From Caballeronia sp. NK8 (GTDB lineage: Bacteria > Pseudomonadota > Gammaproteobacteria > Burkholderiales > Burkholderiaceae): a stretch of DNA of 64,000 nt. Position 1 is the stretch's first letter. Each line of letters starts with the position of its first letter. The DNA is taken from contig NZ_AP024326.1 in assembly GCF_018408855.1 (NCBI RefSeq), positions 186,001-250,000 of the forward strand. The letters run 5' to 3'. Shown here one piece after another: positions 8,767-17,744 of this stretch. The notes beneath the pieces are model-generated. The model saw only the letters and a program-made list of their open reading frames with translations. It had not been told where the DNA came from and made no database searches. Position numbers and translations under genes: made by a program.

Positions 8767-9764
8767 GGCATGGGCAGTTGCCGCCAGTTCGAAACGGTCT
8801 CATCTACCATGGTCAAACTTATGACCGGATGCACGCGGTCCTCAAACTTGCGGCGCAGCGCCGGGCTGCTTCCACCGACCCAAATGTGCACGTGCGGCGG
8901 CAGCAGATTGCGCAGATCGGTCAAGCCGTTCGCGACGGACTGCGTGGGCAGCGTCGCGGTGAAGGAGAGCGCGACGATATCGACCCGATGCGCCGCCACG
9001 GCGCCGACGATATCATGCAGCGGCGTCTGCAGCCCCAGCTGGATGCACTCACATTCGGAGAGCATGAACATCGCCTCGGCCATCAGGATGCCAAGACCGT
9101 GGCCCTCGCCGGACAGCGTCGTGAGCAGCACGCGGGGACGGCCGCCGCGCCCGCGAAGCGCATCAGACAGAGGGCGCATCAGCGTGCGCAACGTGGTCTG
9201 GAGCGCCTCGCTGAACAGATGCTCGTGGTACACCTGCAGGGTGCCTGCGGCCCAGGCGTTTCCGACCCGTGCCGACAGCGGCGCCGCCACGTCCAGCACG
9301 AAACGCTCGAGACCGTCGCGCGCGGCGCGCTTCAACAGTTCAAAGCGAAACTCTTCATAGGCACTCGCGCGCAGTAATGAAATCAGACGATCGAGTTCGG
9401 CGTCCGGCACGTCCTGCCCGATCCCGGAAGTCTCGGCGAGCTGCTGAAGCGCTTCGAGCGACTGTGCGAGGACCTTACTCGGACGATGACCTGCGTCGAG
9501 CAGACGCGTGACGAGCCGCAGCTTCGACACCTGCTCCTGTGGATATAGCCGCTCGCCGCTGGGAGCGCGCATCGGCTGCGGAAAGCCGTAGCGGCGTTCC
9601 CAAACGCGCAAGGTGTCCCTCGTTACACCGATTTCTTGCGCGATCGCCCCGATACCGATTCCTGTCACGGCCGCCGGCGGAGCGCGCTCTAAGGTAGGAT
9701 TTGACTCGGGGGCGCCGTTAGCGACCGGGTCTGGCTCTAAAACGCGCTCTGTCGAATTTGTCAT
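8763..9764 (-). CDS. MerR-family regulator with B12-binding domain (CarH/LitR type)
   Basis: A 333-residue light- or cobalamin-responsive repressor type. A variable leader (1-33) is followed by a MerR winged helix (about 35-105; GAIAQEIGVTRDTLRVWERR). A helical-bundle domain (about 120-205) carries the CarH-type signature Trp171-x9-Glu181-His182, which caps adenosylcobalamin. A Rossmann-like cobalamin fold (about 210-330) carries Glu220-x-His222-x2-Gly225, whose histidine is the lower cobalt ligand. Because both motifs are complete, binding of AdoB12 and light sensing as in CarH/LitR is a reasonable inference. Typical targets such as carotenoid or photolyase genes are not in this window. A 68-codon frame overlaps its end. 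Confidence 0.88.
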   Translation of the reverse strand: MTNSTERVLEPDPVANGAPESNPTLERAPPAAVTGIGIGAIAQEIGVTRDTLRVWERRYGFPQPMRAPSGERLYPQEQVSKLRLVTRLLDAGHRPSKVLAQSLEALQQLAETSGIGQDVPDAELDRLISLLRASAYEEFRFELLKRAARDGLERFVLDVAAPLSARVGNAWAAGTLQVYHEHLFSEALQTTLRTLMRPLSDALRGRGGRPRVLLTTLSGEGHGLGILMAEAMFMLSECECIQLGLQTPLHDIVGAVAAHRVDIVALSFTATLPTQSVANGLTDLRNLLPPHVHIWVGGSSPALRRKFEDRVHPVISLTMVDETVSNWRQLPMP

Positions 9765-9979
9765 ATCCCGGTCGATCGAAATGTCATAGAAATGAGAGAC
9801 GAGCTTTTCCGAAGGCAGCTTTTATCATAGACAAAATCAAGGCTTTTGCGGCGCGCGGGGGCTGAGTCGCCAGTGGGAAATAGCAGGCCGCGAGTCGTGC
9901 GCAACATCGCGCGTCGCGCTGAAACGCCGAGCTCGCTTGCTCTGCACTCGGAGGAGGAGCGTAGTGGGTCCGGGGCCTT

Positions 9980-10288
9980 TCACCTTGGAGATGCCTTGCA
10001 CTCGGTTTCGAACCAATGGTCAACCAGACGCTGAGCGGCGTGCAGATCTGCTGGGTAGTTTGGGTCGTCGTGCCATGGCGACGGGTTGTAGCCCGCTTTA
10101 CTCAGGGCCGAAAGCTCGCTTCGGTGCTGCGACCTCGTCTTAGGTGCGTTGCTTTTGGTTGCGGCAAGGTCACGGCACTCCGTTTCGCTCAGGTGTCGTT
10201 TGCTTTGTGGCGCGCTGATGGCGGGATATCCGGTCAGCAGGAGCGCGAACGTAGCAAGCGCCGAGCAGGTTTTCGTGACATTTTCCAT
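9980..10288 (-). CDS. DUF4148-containing secreted protein
   Basis: A 102-residue protein with a signal peptide (MENVTKTCSALATFALLL, cleaved near AISA). The mature part contains RSELSALSKAGYNPS and DPNYPADLHAAQRLV, the hallmark of the small exported DUF4148 family widespread in Burkholderia-type bacteria. No function is established. It is probably periplasmic and monocistronic. The region 10289-10555 upstream holds no clear gene. Confidence 0.8.
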   Translation of the reverse strand: MENVTKTCSALATFALLLTGYPAISAPQSKRHLSETECRDLAATKSNAPKTRSQHRSELSALSKAGYNPSPWHDDPNYPADLHAAQRLVDHWFETECKASPR

Positions 10289-10555
10289 AGCGCATCTCCA
10301 TGCGTCCGAGTGCGCAACGCAAGCGGGGAAATGCCGCCGGTCGCGTGCGTCTTCCGCGTATATTTTGCCTTATCCGGAGAGACGACCTCTGGCATCTTCT
10401 ATACGATCGCTGGCAACTTCTCGAAGAAGAGGGGTTTCCCCGGATCTGCCAAATCGGTCGAGTGCGCGCTGAATGAGGAGGCACATAGCGTCCTTCGGGT
10501 GAGGCCGAAAGGTCGCCCTTGCAGCTACGCTATGGCGCCCGATCCTCGGCGCCGC

Positions 10556-11146
10556 TCATTCCGTCAGGCGTGACACCTTTGTGCCCTCAAGCGAGGCGTC
10601 CGCCATCAGGCCGGCGTTGGTCAGTACGAACGCCTGTACTGGCTTACTGGCGGTGGTTGTGTCGATCGTACCGTTCGCACCCATCCTGACGAGCGCCACG
10701 GATGCATCTGCGCCGGCCGACCAGCCATTCGAATTACGAAATTTGTTGAGTGCGTCCTGTGTCATAAACAGGAAGATCAGCGCTTTCGACTGCGCCCCGG
10801 CCTGTAGGCCGAACGAGCCCGAGGTCGTGCTGTAGTACCCGACGGTTTGGCCCCCCGCGCGCAGCGCGCCTTTCCCATACTGCGCGCCGACAACAAAGCC
10901 AGCCTGAATAACTGACGGGAAAACGAGCACGCCGCTCGCCTTAGCGACTAGCTCGCGCGAGCCGCCTACGGTGGCGTAGAGACGCTGAAGGGCGCTATCG
11001 ACGTCTGCGTCGATCGACCGGTGCAGGTCAGCCGCGCCCGCGGCCTGCTCGGTTCCAGCGTTTCTGTTAGTCGTGCAGCCGGCTACTGCGAGGGCTGCCA
11101 ATGCCAGGATGGCGGCGGAGTTGCACAAGAAGTTTCGTCTTTGCAT
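10556..11146 (-). CDS. SYLF-domain (YSC84-like) lipoprotein
   Basis: A 196-residue lipoprotein. The start at 11146 is chosen over an ATG 33 bases upstream because of a GGAGA 7 bases before it. The signal peptide ends in a lipobox Ala-Val-Ala-Gly-Cys. The mature protein begins with a polar linker. The SYLF/Ysc84 fold follows with ASGVLVFPSVIQAGFVVG and KALIFLFMTQDALNKF, then a DASVALVRMGANG segment. Members bind lipid in eukaryotes. The bacterial role is unknown, probably in envelope maintenance under stress. It looks intact. Confidence 0.85.
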   Translation of the reverse strand: MQRRNFLCNSAAILALAALAVAGCTTNRNAGTEQAAGAADLHRSIDADVDSALQRLYATVGGSRELVAKASGVLVFPSVIQAGFVVGAQYGKGALRAGGQTVGYYSTTSGSFGLQAGAQSKALIFLFMTQDALNKFRNSNGWSAGADASVALVRMGANGTIDTTTASKPVQAFVLTNAGLMADASLEGTKVSRLTE

Positions 11147-11283
11147 CGATGTTCTCCAACGCGGAATAAAGAATCCCATAGAGCACGAGCGAACTGCAAG
11201 CGAAGTTATAACACAGCGCAGCAGTCAGTAGACGGTCGACTCTGCTCGGCCGTCTGAACACCACTGTCGCGAACACGCGGACG

Positions 11284-11305
11284 AAAAAAACCCGCCGAAG
11301 CGGGT
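11284..11305 (-). terminator. Rho-independent terminator for a minus-strand transcript
   Basis: On the minus strand a 6-bp stem ACCCGC/GCGGGT with a 4-base loop is followed by seven T residues. This is a strong intrinsic terminator shape. The transcript it would end comes from the 11306-11600 interval, where I find no recognisable minus-strand gene. It could belong to a small RNA or an unannotated short gene. Confidence 0.7.
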
Positions 11306-11653
11306 GAACCACCGTGGAGATCTACTTCCCGCTCAATTTCAGTGGCGCAGAGGAAGGTTAGCTCGTAATCGGAAAAGCGCAAGGCGAAGAGCGTATCGCT
11401 GGCGTTGGAATGCTCGTTCGGGATCGTAGGATGCCGAACGAACACCCATGTTGCGTTCGTCGCAAAACGGCAACTCCATGCAACGTGGCCGCGCGTGTTG
11501 CTACCGAGCGACAAACTCTACGACGCGATAGATTCGGATACCAAATTGGCATTATCGTCGTATGGCGACAGCAACTTCTCCGCAGAGAGGACGTCGCGGT
11601 ACGGGGTGGCGTGAAGCGTTTAACGAAAACGGCCCACAATTCTGGAGTAGCGA
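11306..11653. other. Porin upstream region
   Basis: The stretch between the terminator and the porin gene probably holds the porin promoter and leader. I see no clear -10/-35 pair. Short frames on both strands have no recognisable content. Confidence 0.35.
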
Positions 11654-12832
11654 ATGAAGAAAACTCTTATAGCCGGTGCTGCGCTGGCCACCCTGGCCGG
11701 GTCGGCGCAGGCGCAAAGCAATGTCACACTTTACGGCCTCATCGACGCAGGTCTCACTTACACGAACAGCCAGATCACCGGCACCGGAGCAGGTGGTCAC
11801 AGCAACTGGCAGATGACGAGTGGAGGCGTACAGTACAGTCGTTGGGGGCTGCGCGGAGCGGAAGATCTCGGCGGCGGGTTGCAGGCGATTTTCACTCTGG
11901 AGAACGGCTTCAATCTGAACAACGGACAGTTGTCGTCTGCCAATCGCATCTTCAACCGCTTGGCCTACGTCGGAGTTTCCAGTCGCGATTTTGGCTCGCT
12001 CACCTTGGGACGTCAAACCGACGGCATGGTTGACTTCGTAGGGCCGCTCTCGTTGACCGGCACACAGTATGGCGGCACCCACTTTGCACATCCGTTCGAC
12101 GTCGACAATTTGAACGACTCGTTCCAGATCAACAATTCTGTCAAGTATCAGAGCCCGAATTTTGCCGGCTTCAGGATCGGGGCCCTGTATGGCTTCTCGA
12201 ACCAGGCCGGTGGCTTCGCGAACAACCGTGCGTACAGTGTCGGCATGTCGTACATGTGGGGACCGTTGAACTTTGGCGCCGGGTATTTGCACCTGAACAA
12301 CTCGGCCGGCACCCCGGCACAACTCAACACGAACGGGGCAGTCACCGATACGCTTGGGACCTCACTATCAGGTCTTCTAACTCCTACCGCAGTACCATTA
12401 GGTGCGCTCGCTAGTCGACAGCAAACGTGGGGCGGAGGCGTGAACTATGCGGTCGGCCCCTTGGTTGCAGGCTTCGTATATACGCAAACGAACCTGACGG
12501 AACTGTTCCTGACCGGCTTCAACACGCACTTTCAGAACTATGAAGGAAACATTCGGTTCGCTTTGACACCAGCCGTTATGCTGGCGGCGGCCTACACTTA
12601 CTCACGGGCCGGAGGCAACGCCGGGAGCGGTGCTCCGCACTGGAATCAGGTGAGCGCGCTCGCGAACTACGCCTTCTCAAAACGCACGGACGTCTATATC
12701 CAAAGCACCTATCAAAGCGTGAGCGCGAGGGCCGGCAACCCGCTGGGAGTCGCCTGGATCAACGGTGTGAATTCACCGGCATCGACATCGAATCAGATTG
12801 AGGCCACCATCGGTTTGCGTCACCGCTTCTGA
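11654..12832 (+). CDS. Gram-negative porin (Burkholderiales type)
   Basis: A 392-residue trimeric outer-membrane diffusion porin. It starts with a classic signal peptide cleaved at Ala-Gln-Ala-Gln, after a GGAG ribosome site six bases upstream. The mature N-terminus SNVTLYGLIDAGL, the RWGLRGAEDLGGGL motif, the FNRLAYVG...GSLTLGRQ strand pair and the terminal GLRHRF (final Phe) are typical of porin family 4 (OmpC-like porins of Burkholderia). Length is usual for the family and no break is seen. It stands alone between non-coding stretches. Confidence 0.95.
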   Translation: MKKTLIAGAALATLAGSAQAQSNVTLYGLIDAGLTYTNSQITGTGAGGHSNWQMTSGGVQYSRWGLRGAEDLGGGLQAIFTLENGFNLNNGQLSSANRIFNRLAYVGVSSRDFGSLTLGRQTDGMVDFVGPLSLTGTQYGGTHFAHPFDVDNLNDSFQINNSVKYQSPNFAGFRIGALYGFSNQAGGFANNRAYSVGMSYMWGPLNFGAGYLHLNNSAGTPAQLNTNGAVTDTLGTSLSGLLTPTAVPLGALASRQQTWGGGVNYAVGPLVAGFVYTQTNLTELFLTGFNTHFQNYEGNIRFALTPAVMLAAAYTYSRAGGNAGSGAPHWNQVSALANYAFSKRTDVYIQSTYQSVSARAGNPLGVAWINGVNSPASTSNQIEATIGLRHRF

Positions 12833-14046
12833 TTCATTGGCACCCACGCGGGAGGATCGCGCTATCAGCGATTCGGGACCTGCCGACTCGAGTCCGCCGT
12901 GACCGCTGAAGCGCTTCTCCTCCCGCGAAGCGGGCCCGCCTTCGGTGCCGCGCTCGGCTCCGCCGAAGGCGCAGTGATCCGGGAACCGGACGAACAATGC
13001 GGACACGGTCCGCCGGAGGAGGCCGTACAATAGAGAGACGTAGCTCGGGGCCTTGCGGTAGCGTAAGGATCGGACGTTGCATGCGTCGCTAGTCTGGAAA
13101 TGCACAAAAGAGATGGCCATGTCTTGCAGAAAGGCAGGAGTGCTATCAATGGTAACGTCGACTTGTGTGATCGGCAGCAATGGCACCTTTGCCGGGATGA
13201 GTGCTCCGCGTCCTCGCTCAGAGGAGACTGTTCTTCAGCGCACACGGGGCGCTGCTCGGCATTTTGGACACAAGCAAATCTCCGCCTGTGCTTGACCCGC
13301 TCCCCTCACCAATTCTTATCGATTGGAGTGGCGCTCCAGACGTTCGAAGGAGCAGGCAGCTCTACACGAACCGGTTCTCGGATGCGAAGGGGACTCCCCA
13401 GGGCCAGGCCACATTTAGTCCCAGTCAGCAAGGGACGTACACGGTCACTCTGGCTGCACAGGCGCGATGCACATCGGTTATGACAGCGGCGCTGTACTCG
13501 ACTTTCAGATGGTGCCTGGAGACAGTCCGGAAACGCTCAAACCCATTGTCAGCGCCGAGAGCGTGCCATCGATTCCGAGTACCCCATGCGACGTGCGGTC
13601 GGGCTGCGCCATTGGCGTACAGGTAAGGCTAGAGGGACAGTAGACGCGCGAACGGGAACGCGATCGCGGCCGATGAGGACGACGAGATTGGAAGTGCCGT
13701 CATGAGAACGGGCGTCGTCTCACGCGGTAGCGGCGCCGCCACCCTTCTCCGCGATAAAGCGAACAACGGAAGCCTGAGGCGATGTCGCGGCGTTCAGCCG
13801 AAAAGTCGCTTCGAGGCTTGGATGGTTCGGAATGGGATGCAGCGCGCTTTGCAGAATCGGCATGTCAGCACGACGGCCAGCAGTTCGGCTTCGCGGCGGG
13901 TGCGCCTCGGCGTCGAACTCGAATATCGCTGCTCGTCCGTCGAAAAATTCGATTGCACTGTCCATCGGCGCGCCACAATCGCCTGTGGAGCTCTGTAAGC
14001 CCGATTGCACGCCAATGGACGTCATCATGCTTCCGTTCACATAACT
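12833..14046. other. 1.2-kb region with no firm gene; short candidate frames
   Basis: Most of this looks non-coding or decayed. Two stretches might be coding. One is a 58-codon plus frame at 13467-13643, acidic and proline-rich (GYDSGAVLDFQMVPGDS), which could be the tail of a broken gene because the sequence just upstream reads coding-like in another frame. The other is a 106-codon minus frame at 13720-14040 containing AIEFFDGRAAIFEFDAEAH. Neither has a family match I can name or a convincing ribosome site. Confidence 0.35.
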
Positions 14047-14427
14047 CTAGGCCTGGAGCACAGTCCTCGCGTCTTGGCTAGAGCGAGCGTCGTCGATGAC
14101 CTTCATGAGCGCCTCCAACGAGAACGGCTTCTGCAGACAGACATCGTAGAGCTGAGCAGTTTCTCTCTGACTGTCTGCGTCTCCCGTCATTGAAACGAGA
14201 AAAATCCCGGAGGGAATCGGTGTTTCCCTCAGCGAACGCGCGACAGTGCTGCCAGTGATGTCGGGGAGGCCCTCGTCAAGGAAAGCGATTCCAAAAGCGC
14301 CGGTGCGAAGGAGCGTGAGGGCAGTCCGGCCGTCGTAGCCCACGTAAGCACAGTGACCATTGCAATCCAATAAAAAGGCAAGACTGTCCGCGACGGACTC
14401 ATCGTCGTCAATGACGAGCACATTCAT
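14047..14427 (-). CDS. Stand-alone response-regulator receiver protein
   Basis: A 126-residue CheY-like receiver with no output domain. The acidic pocket is IDDDES near residues 6-10, the phosphoacceptor is Asp51 in AFLDEGLPD, a Ser/Thr follows in VSMTGD, and the conserved lysine is Lys100 in CLQKPF. It would receive phosphate from a histidine kinase and act by protein contact. No kinase gene is nearby and the gene seems to be monocistronic. All key residues are present, so it should be functional. Confidence 0.9.
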   Translation of the reverse strand: MNVLVIDDDESVADSLAFLLDCNGHCAYVGYDGRTALTLLRTGAFGIAFLDEGLPDITGSTVARSLRETPIPSGIFLVSMTGDADSQRETAQLYDVCLQKPFSLEALMKVIDDARSSQDARTVLQA

Positions 14428-15050
14428 TCAAATTTCCTATTACGAGAAGTTCGTGGGCTCGGCCAAGAATTTCGTTATGTAATAGATTATTGAGTGGCGC
14501 GGCCTTTTGCGATTGTACTGACGCAAGGTCGATATGGCAGTGTAGCGGCCGATGAAAGCCTTTTGTATGGGTCATGGGGTCGCCAGTATGCGTTTAATTT
14601 GTGCCGCCTAGTCAGGCGTCCCACTAGCCCCTCCCGAAACAGCTGAGGATGCGCCCGCAATCTCGGGAAGATTCAGTGGGCCGTTGTACTCCCGCAAGCA
14701 GCCATTGCTCTCCCGACAACCTGAGCGGCCGACGTGGGTCGTGAGTGTGAGTTCGCCGACGCAGAAGTTGCAGTCCTGCCGCGCGACATCGCCAAGGTCA
14801 GCAATCTGCCAGGCTCCTGACGTTAAACGCAACCGGCCTCAATGTCGGCTAGGGCCGATCTAGGGACCGGGCCTCGTGAGTCGATCCCCAAGCTCATCAT
14901 TCACGCCACGGCGAAATGACGACAGCGGGTCCGCCATATCGGGTTCCCGACAAGTTATCCACAGAAACCGTGGACAACCCTGTTGAAAAGCGAGCCAGGA
15001 CGACTTCGTCGACGCCCGGCATCAGAGGATGTCGTTCACGTCGCCGAGCG
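14428..15050. other. Intergenic region, no supported gene
   Basis: An AT-rich patch at about 14430-14500 precedes the receiver gene and probably holds its promoter. A 74-codon minus frame at 14608-14832 has no family features or ribosome site. Nothing else is recognisable. Confidence 0.35.
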
Positions 15051-15278
15051 TCAATGGACGCAGGGCGTCGACGGCTGGGTTGGGAGCCCGTGTCGTCGGC
15101 GATAGAGCTGCACAGCACTCGACTTGGTTTCTTCTCGTTGTTCGATGAGGCGAACTTCGAAGTGGTGGAGCCGACGAGGAGCATTACCACAAGCCGGATC
15201 GGGAGAGCCGTCCGGTGGAGCAGAAGCGCATCCCGCGACTGCAGCCGCTAGCGTCATGATGCTGAAGAGTCTGAGCAT
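15051..15278 (-). CDS. Small predicted lipoprotein, 75 residues
   Basis: The second of two adjacent ATG codons, at 15278, is preceded by GGGAG at 7 bases. The N-terminus MLRLFSIMTLAAAVAGC is a good lipoprotein signal with lipobox Ala-Val-Ala-Gly-Cys. The mature part starts ASAPPDGSPDP and then becomes basic and glutamine/arginine-rich. I recognise no family. Export and lipidation are inferred from the signal. Confidence 0.5.
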   Translation of the reverse strand: MLRLFSIMTLAAAVAGCASAPPDGSPDPACGNAPRRLHHFEVRLIEQREETKSSAVQLYRRRHGLPTQPSTPCVH

Positions 15279-15771
15279 CATCGGTCTCCCGTGCAGCACT
15301 TGCACCGCATCGTTCGGTCCTGATTCTGAGCGGAGGGGTCGTCGCAAGCGCGCAGGTTTGATCAAGCTGGCACATCACGGTAAACCCGACAACGAATCTG
15401 TTCGACTATGGCAGAACACTCGGCGGTTGCGTGCGAGCCAGATGCCGTACGGAAGCGTGAGGACTGCAATCTCACGCTGTACGCCGTATCCCGAGACGTC
15501 AGCACGGCCAGATGGCGAGGCGGCGCGGCTGTCCGCTGACGCAAAGCAACCGATCAAATGCCGCGAACGCATATTAAATGCTTTGCAATCAATGTGCGGC
15601 AAGCGACGGTGTCGAGCCGAACCCTCGAAATGAGCAGAGTTAGCTTTGAGCGAGGTCAGGCGCCGACATCTTCACGCGCTTGAAGGATGCGGCCGAAGAC
15701 GTCGTTGAAGGTCTTCCGCGTCGATTGCCCGAGGTTGGCGCAGAAGGGGCTCGGGCAAGGCCCTCTGCGAG
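15279..15771. other. Intergenic region before the toxin-antitoxin operon
   Basis: No convincing gene. Overlapping short frames on both strands lack ribosome sites and recognisable motifs. Confidence 0.35.
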
Positions 15772-15817
15772 TTGCAATGCAGTCGGCAAAACGCCTATAA
15801 TTGGAGGGCATTTTGCC
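15772..15817 (+). promoter_or_regulatory. Promoter and palindromic operator of the Xre-RES operon
   Basis: A -35 TTGCAA (15772-15777) and a perfect -10 TATAAT (15796-15801) are separated by 18 bases. Two 11-base arms, GGCAAAACGCC (15785-15795) and GGCATTTTGCC (15807-15817), form an inverted repeat with 10 of 11 bases paired across an 11-base spacer that contains the -10. This is the geometry expected for autorepression by the Xre-type antitoxin, which starts 12 bases further on. Confidence 0.75.
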
Positions 15818-15829
15818 AAAGGGACGGTC

Positions 15830-16285
15830 ATGACAATAATCGCCTTCACACCGACTGGTACCGGAAACGCACGACAAGCGGAATACGCGCTGCTCGGTGA
15901 ACTGCTTGACGCGCGCGTCCGGGATGATGCCGATCTCGCTGGACTGGCGCAGGATCGCGTCAACGTCGACGTAATCGATCGACTCGCCGCTCAGGGGCTG
16001 AAGGCCGACGAACTGGCTTTCATTATCCCGCGGCGAACACTCACGCATCGTCGGCAGCAACACGAACGCCTGTCGACGGAGGAATCCGATCGAGCCATTC
16101 GTTTGGCGCGCATCGTCGCGCAGGCGAACGCCGCTTTCGGCAGTAACGAAAAGGCCTTGGTTTGGTTGCGCGGTCTGCAGAAGCGCTTCGATGGCCTCAG
16201 CGCCCTTGGAATGGCTGCAACCGAGCATGGGGCGCGTCTGGTCGAGGACGCGCTCGTACAGATTGACGAGGGATATTTCGCCTGA
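15830..16285 (+). CDS. Xre/MbcA/ParS-type antitoxin (DUF2384) of a RES-Xre system
   Basis: A 151-residue antitoxin. The start at 15830 is the first ATG after the promoter/operator. The N-terminal half holds a helical Xre-like DNA-binding region (RVNVDVIDRLAAQGLK, RRTLTHRR). The C-terminal half is the toxin-binding DUF2384/MbcA-ParS domain (RAIRLARIVAQANAAFGSNEKALVWL, then a GARLVEDALVQIDEG end). It would neutralise the RES toxin encoded next and repress the operon at the palindrome. Its stop overlaps the toxin start by one base (TGATG), typical of coupled pairs. Confidence 0.9.
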   Translation: MTIIAFTPTGTGNARQAEYALLGELLDARVRDDADLAGLAQDRVNVDVIDRLAAQGLKADELAFIIPRRTLTHRRQQHERLSTEESDRAIRLARIVAQANAAFGSNEKALVWLRGLQKRFDGLSALGMAATEHGARLVEDALVQIDEGYFA

Positions 16286-16752
16286 TGGTTCTGTGGAGGA
16301 TCAGCAACTACGCCGACTTGAAAGGCGTCGGCGGCCTGCGCGCTCCCGGTCGATGGCACTTTGCAGGGCAGCCGGTGGTCTATCTGGCCGAGCACCCCGC
16401 CGGTGCTCTGCTCGAGACGCTCGTTCATCAAGAAGTTCGGTCCACCGCCGATTTGCCCGACACATATCGTCTGCTGCGCGTGGCGATCGGTGACCAAGTG
16501 ACGATTGCCGAATTAAGCGAGAGCGTTTTGCCGGAGAATTGGAGAGAGGACGCGTCCTATACGCAGTCCGCCGGCAGCGAATGGCTTGAGGGCGGATCAA
16601 CAGCGTTGCTCAAAGTCCCCAGCGCGGTGATGCCTTTTGCCTACAACTACATTCTCAACCCCGTACATGCGGACGTCGTCCATATCAAGATAGAGATGGT
16701 GATCGACGTCCGGCATGATCCGCGCATCGTTCGCCTACTGACGCGCCCGTGA
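16285..16752 (+). CDS. RES-domain toxin (NAD-degrading)
   Basis: A 155-residue RES-family toxin. Family members such as MbcT, Res and PP_2433 destroy cellular NAD by phosphorolysis or hydrolysis. Conserved elements are Arg5 in LWRIS, the GRWH at 22-25, Tyr33 in VVYLAEHP and Glu44 in ALLETLVH. A hydrophilic C-terminus follows. It is translationally coupled to the antitoxin. The size and pairing are standard and no defect is seen. Confidence 0.9.
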   Translation: MVLWRISNYADLKGVGGLRAPGRWHFAGQPVVYLAEHPAGALLETLVHQEVRSTADLPDTYRLLRVAIGDQVTIAELSESVLPENWREDASYTQSAGSEWLEGGSTALLKVPSAVMPFAYNYILNPVHADVVHIKIEMVIDVRHDPRIVRLLTRP

Positions 16753-16766
16753 GGGGAGGACAGCCG

Positions 16767-17012
16767 ATGAAAATATCGATCGAGCAAGCCAAGACCATCT
16801 ATCGCGAAGCGATCGACCGCATGGCGAGCGACGGCGAATCAGCGAGTTGGTGGGAAGAGGTTACGGCGGCGGTGGAGGAGGTTGCCAGTGCGAGGACCGA
16901 GCGAGATGCCGCAGCGGTGATCGCGTGGTGGCATCACGATTGGTCTTTAGTTTCAGATACGCCTGCTGCCGCAGTCAGACGCATCCGGCGCGCCGCGCGG
17001 ACAGCGAGGTGA
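16767..17012 (+). CDS. Small hypothetical protein after the TA pair
   Basis: An 81-residue, helix-prone, acidic/basic mixed protein starting at the ATG at 16767 after GGGGAGGA. It begins MKISIEQAKTIYREAIDRM and has tryptophan-rich segments (SASWWEEV, IAWWHHDWSL). It lies 14 bases after the toxin stop and is probably co-transcribed. I do not recognise a family. It might be accessory to the TA module or the first gene of the hypothetical run that follows. Confidence 0.55.
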   Translation: MKISIEQAKTIYREAIDRMASDGESASWWEEVTAAVEEVASARTERDAAAVIAWWHHDWSLVSDTPAAAVRRIRRAARTAR

Positions 17013-17046
17013 TCAACTTAACCCTGTCGAGAAGCGATTTCGGCGC

Positions 17047-17631
17047 ATGCTAAGCAACTATTCAATCGATGCTTCCTCGACCCGGGACCAGGTGCTGCAG
17101 TTCCTGAATGGACCCGGCATTCTTGCACGTTACGAGGCCGGGGCCACCGGTTTTTCGGACGGATGCCGCATCGACCAAGGCACCTTGGTTACCGATCCCG
17201 AGTGTCGGATATCAACCGTGCTTCATGAGGCGGGCCATCTGGCGATCACACCGCGCTGCTTCCGTTCTTTGATGAACGGCAACCTGTATGCAGGGCAGCG
17301 CGAGATGCTCAGACGCATTGACGAAGAGGGCTTGCACCCGGATGCTCCCCTGTATCGCGCCGTCATTCAGTGCTCGGACCCGGAAGCCACCGCATGGGCG
17401 TGGGCTGCTGGCGTGAGCCTTGGTCTTCCGGGCAGGGAGATTATTCGCGACGATGAATACGACGGCGAAGGGGCAGATATTCGACTCGCTTTGCAGATGA
17501 ATGCATACTTTGGCATTCATGGTCTCGCTCACGCAGGCTTCTGTGCGATTCGCAAGCGAGGTGATCAGGCCGCCTGGCCGCAATTGAACTTCTGGACGCA
17601 AGAAGTCGCCGCAGATGCGGGAGCGCATTAA
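17047..17631 (+). CDS. Hypothetical protein with HExxH zinc-peptidase motif
   Basis: A 194-residue protein with no signal peptide. At residues 56-64 it reads STVLHEAGH, a full HExxH (His60, Glu61, His64) followed by LAITP. A candidate third ligand is Glu113 in SDPEATAWAWAAG, about 49 residues on, in a helix rich in Ala/Trp. This arrangement recalls ImmA/IrrE-type minigluzincins, which cleave repressors, but the overall sequence is not one I can place. It lies 34 bases after the preceding small gene in the toxin-antitoxin island. Activity as a metallopeptidase is inference. Confidence 0.6.
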   Translation: MLSNYSIDASSTRDQVLQFLNGPGILARYEAGATGFSDGCRIDQGTLVTDPECRISTVLHEAGHLAITPRCFRSLMNGNLYAGQREMLRRIDEEGLHPDAPLYRAVIQCSDPEATAWAWAAGVSLGLPGREIIRDDEYDGEGADIRLALQMNAYFGIHGLAHAGFCAIRKRGDQAAWPQLNFWTQEVAADAGAH

Positions 17632-17744
17632 CTTGACTTGTCGATCAAGCACAGAAAATCTTCAACGGTGCTGCGATCGCGGACATGAACTCTTCAGGCG
17701 CTCGAGATCAAGCGATGCGACGCCTGAAACAGAAGAAGGTCGGG

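Noticed and set aside
17640..17665. FNR-like site TTGACTTGTCGATCAA
   Set aside because: The half-sites are six rather than four bases apart, which does not fit FNR-family spacing.
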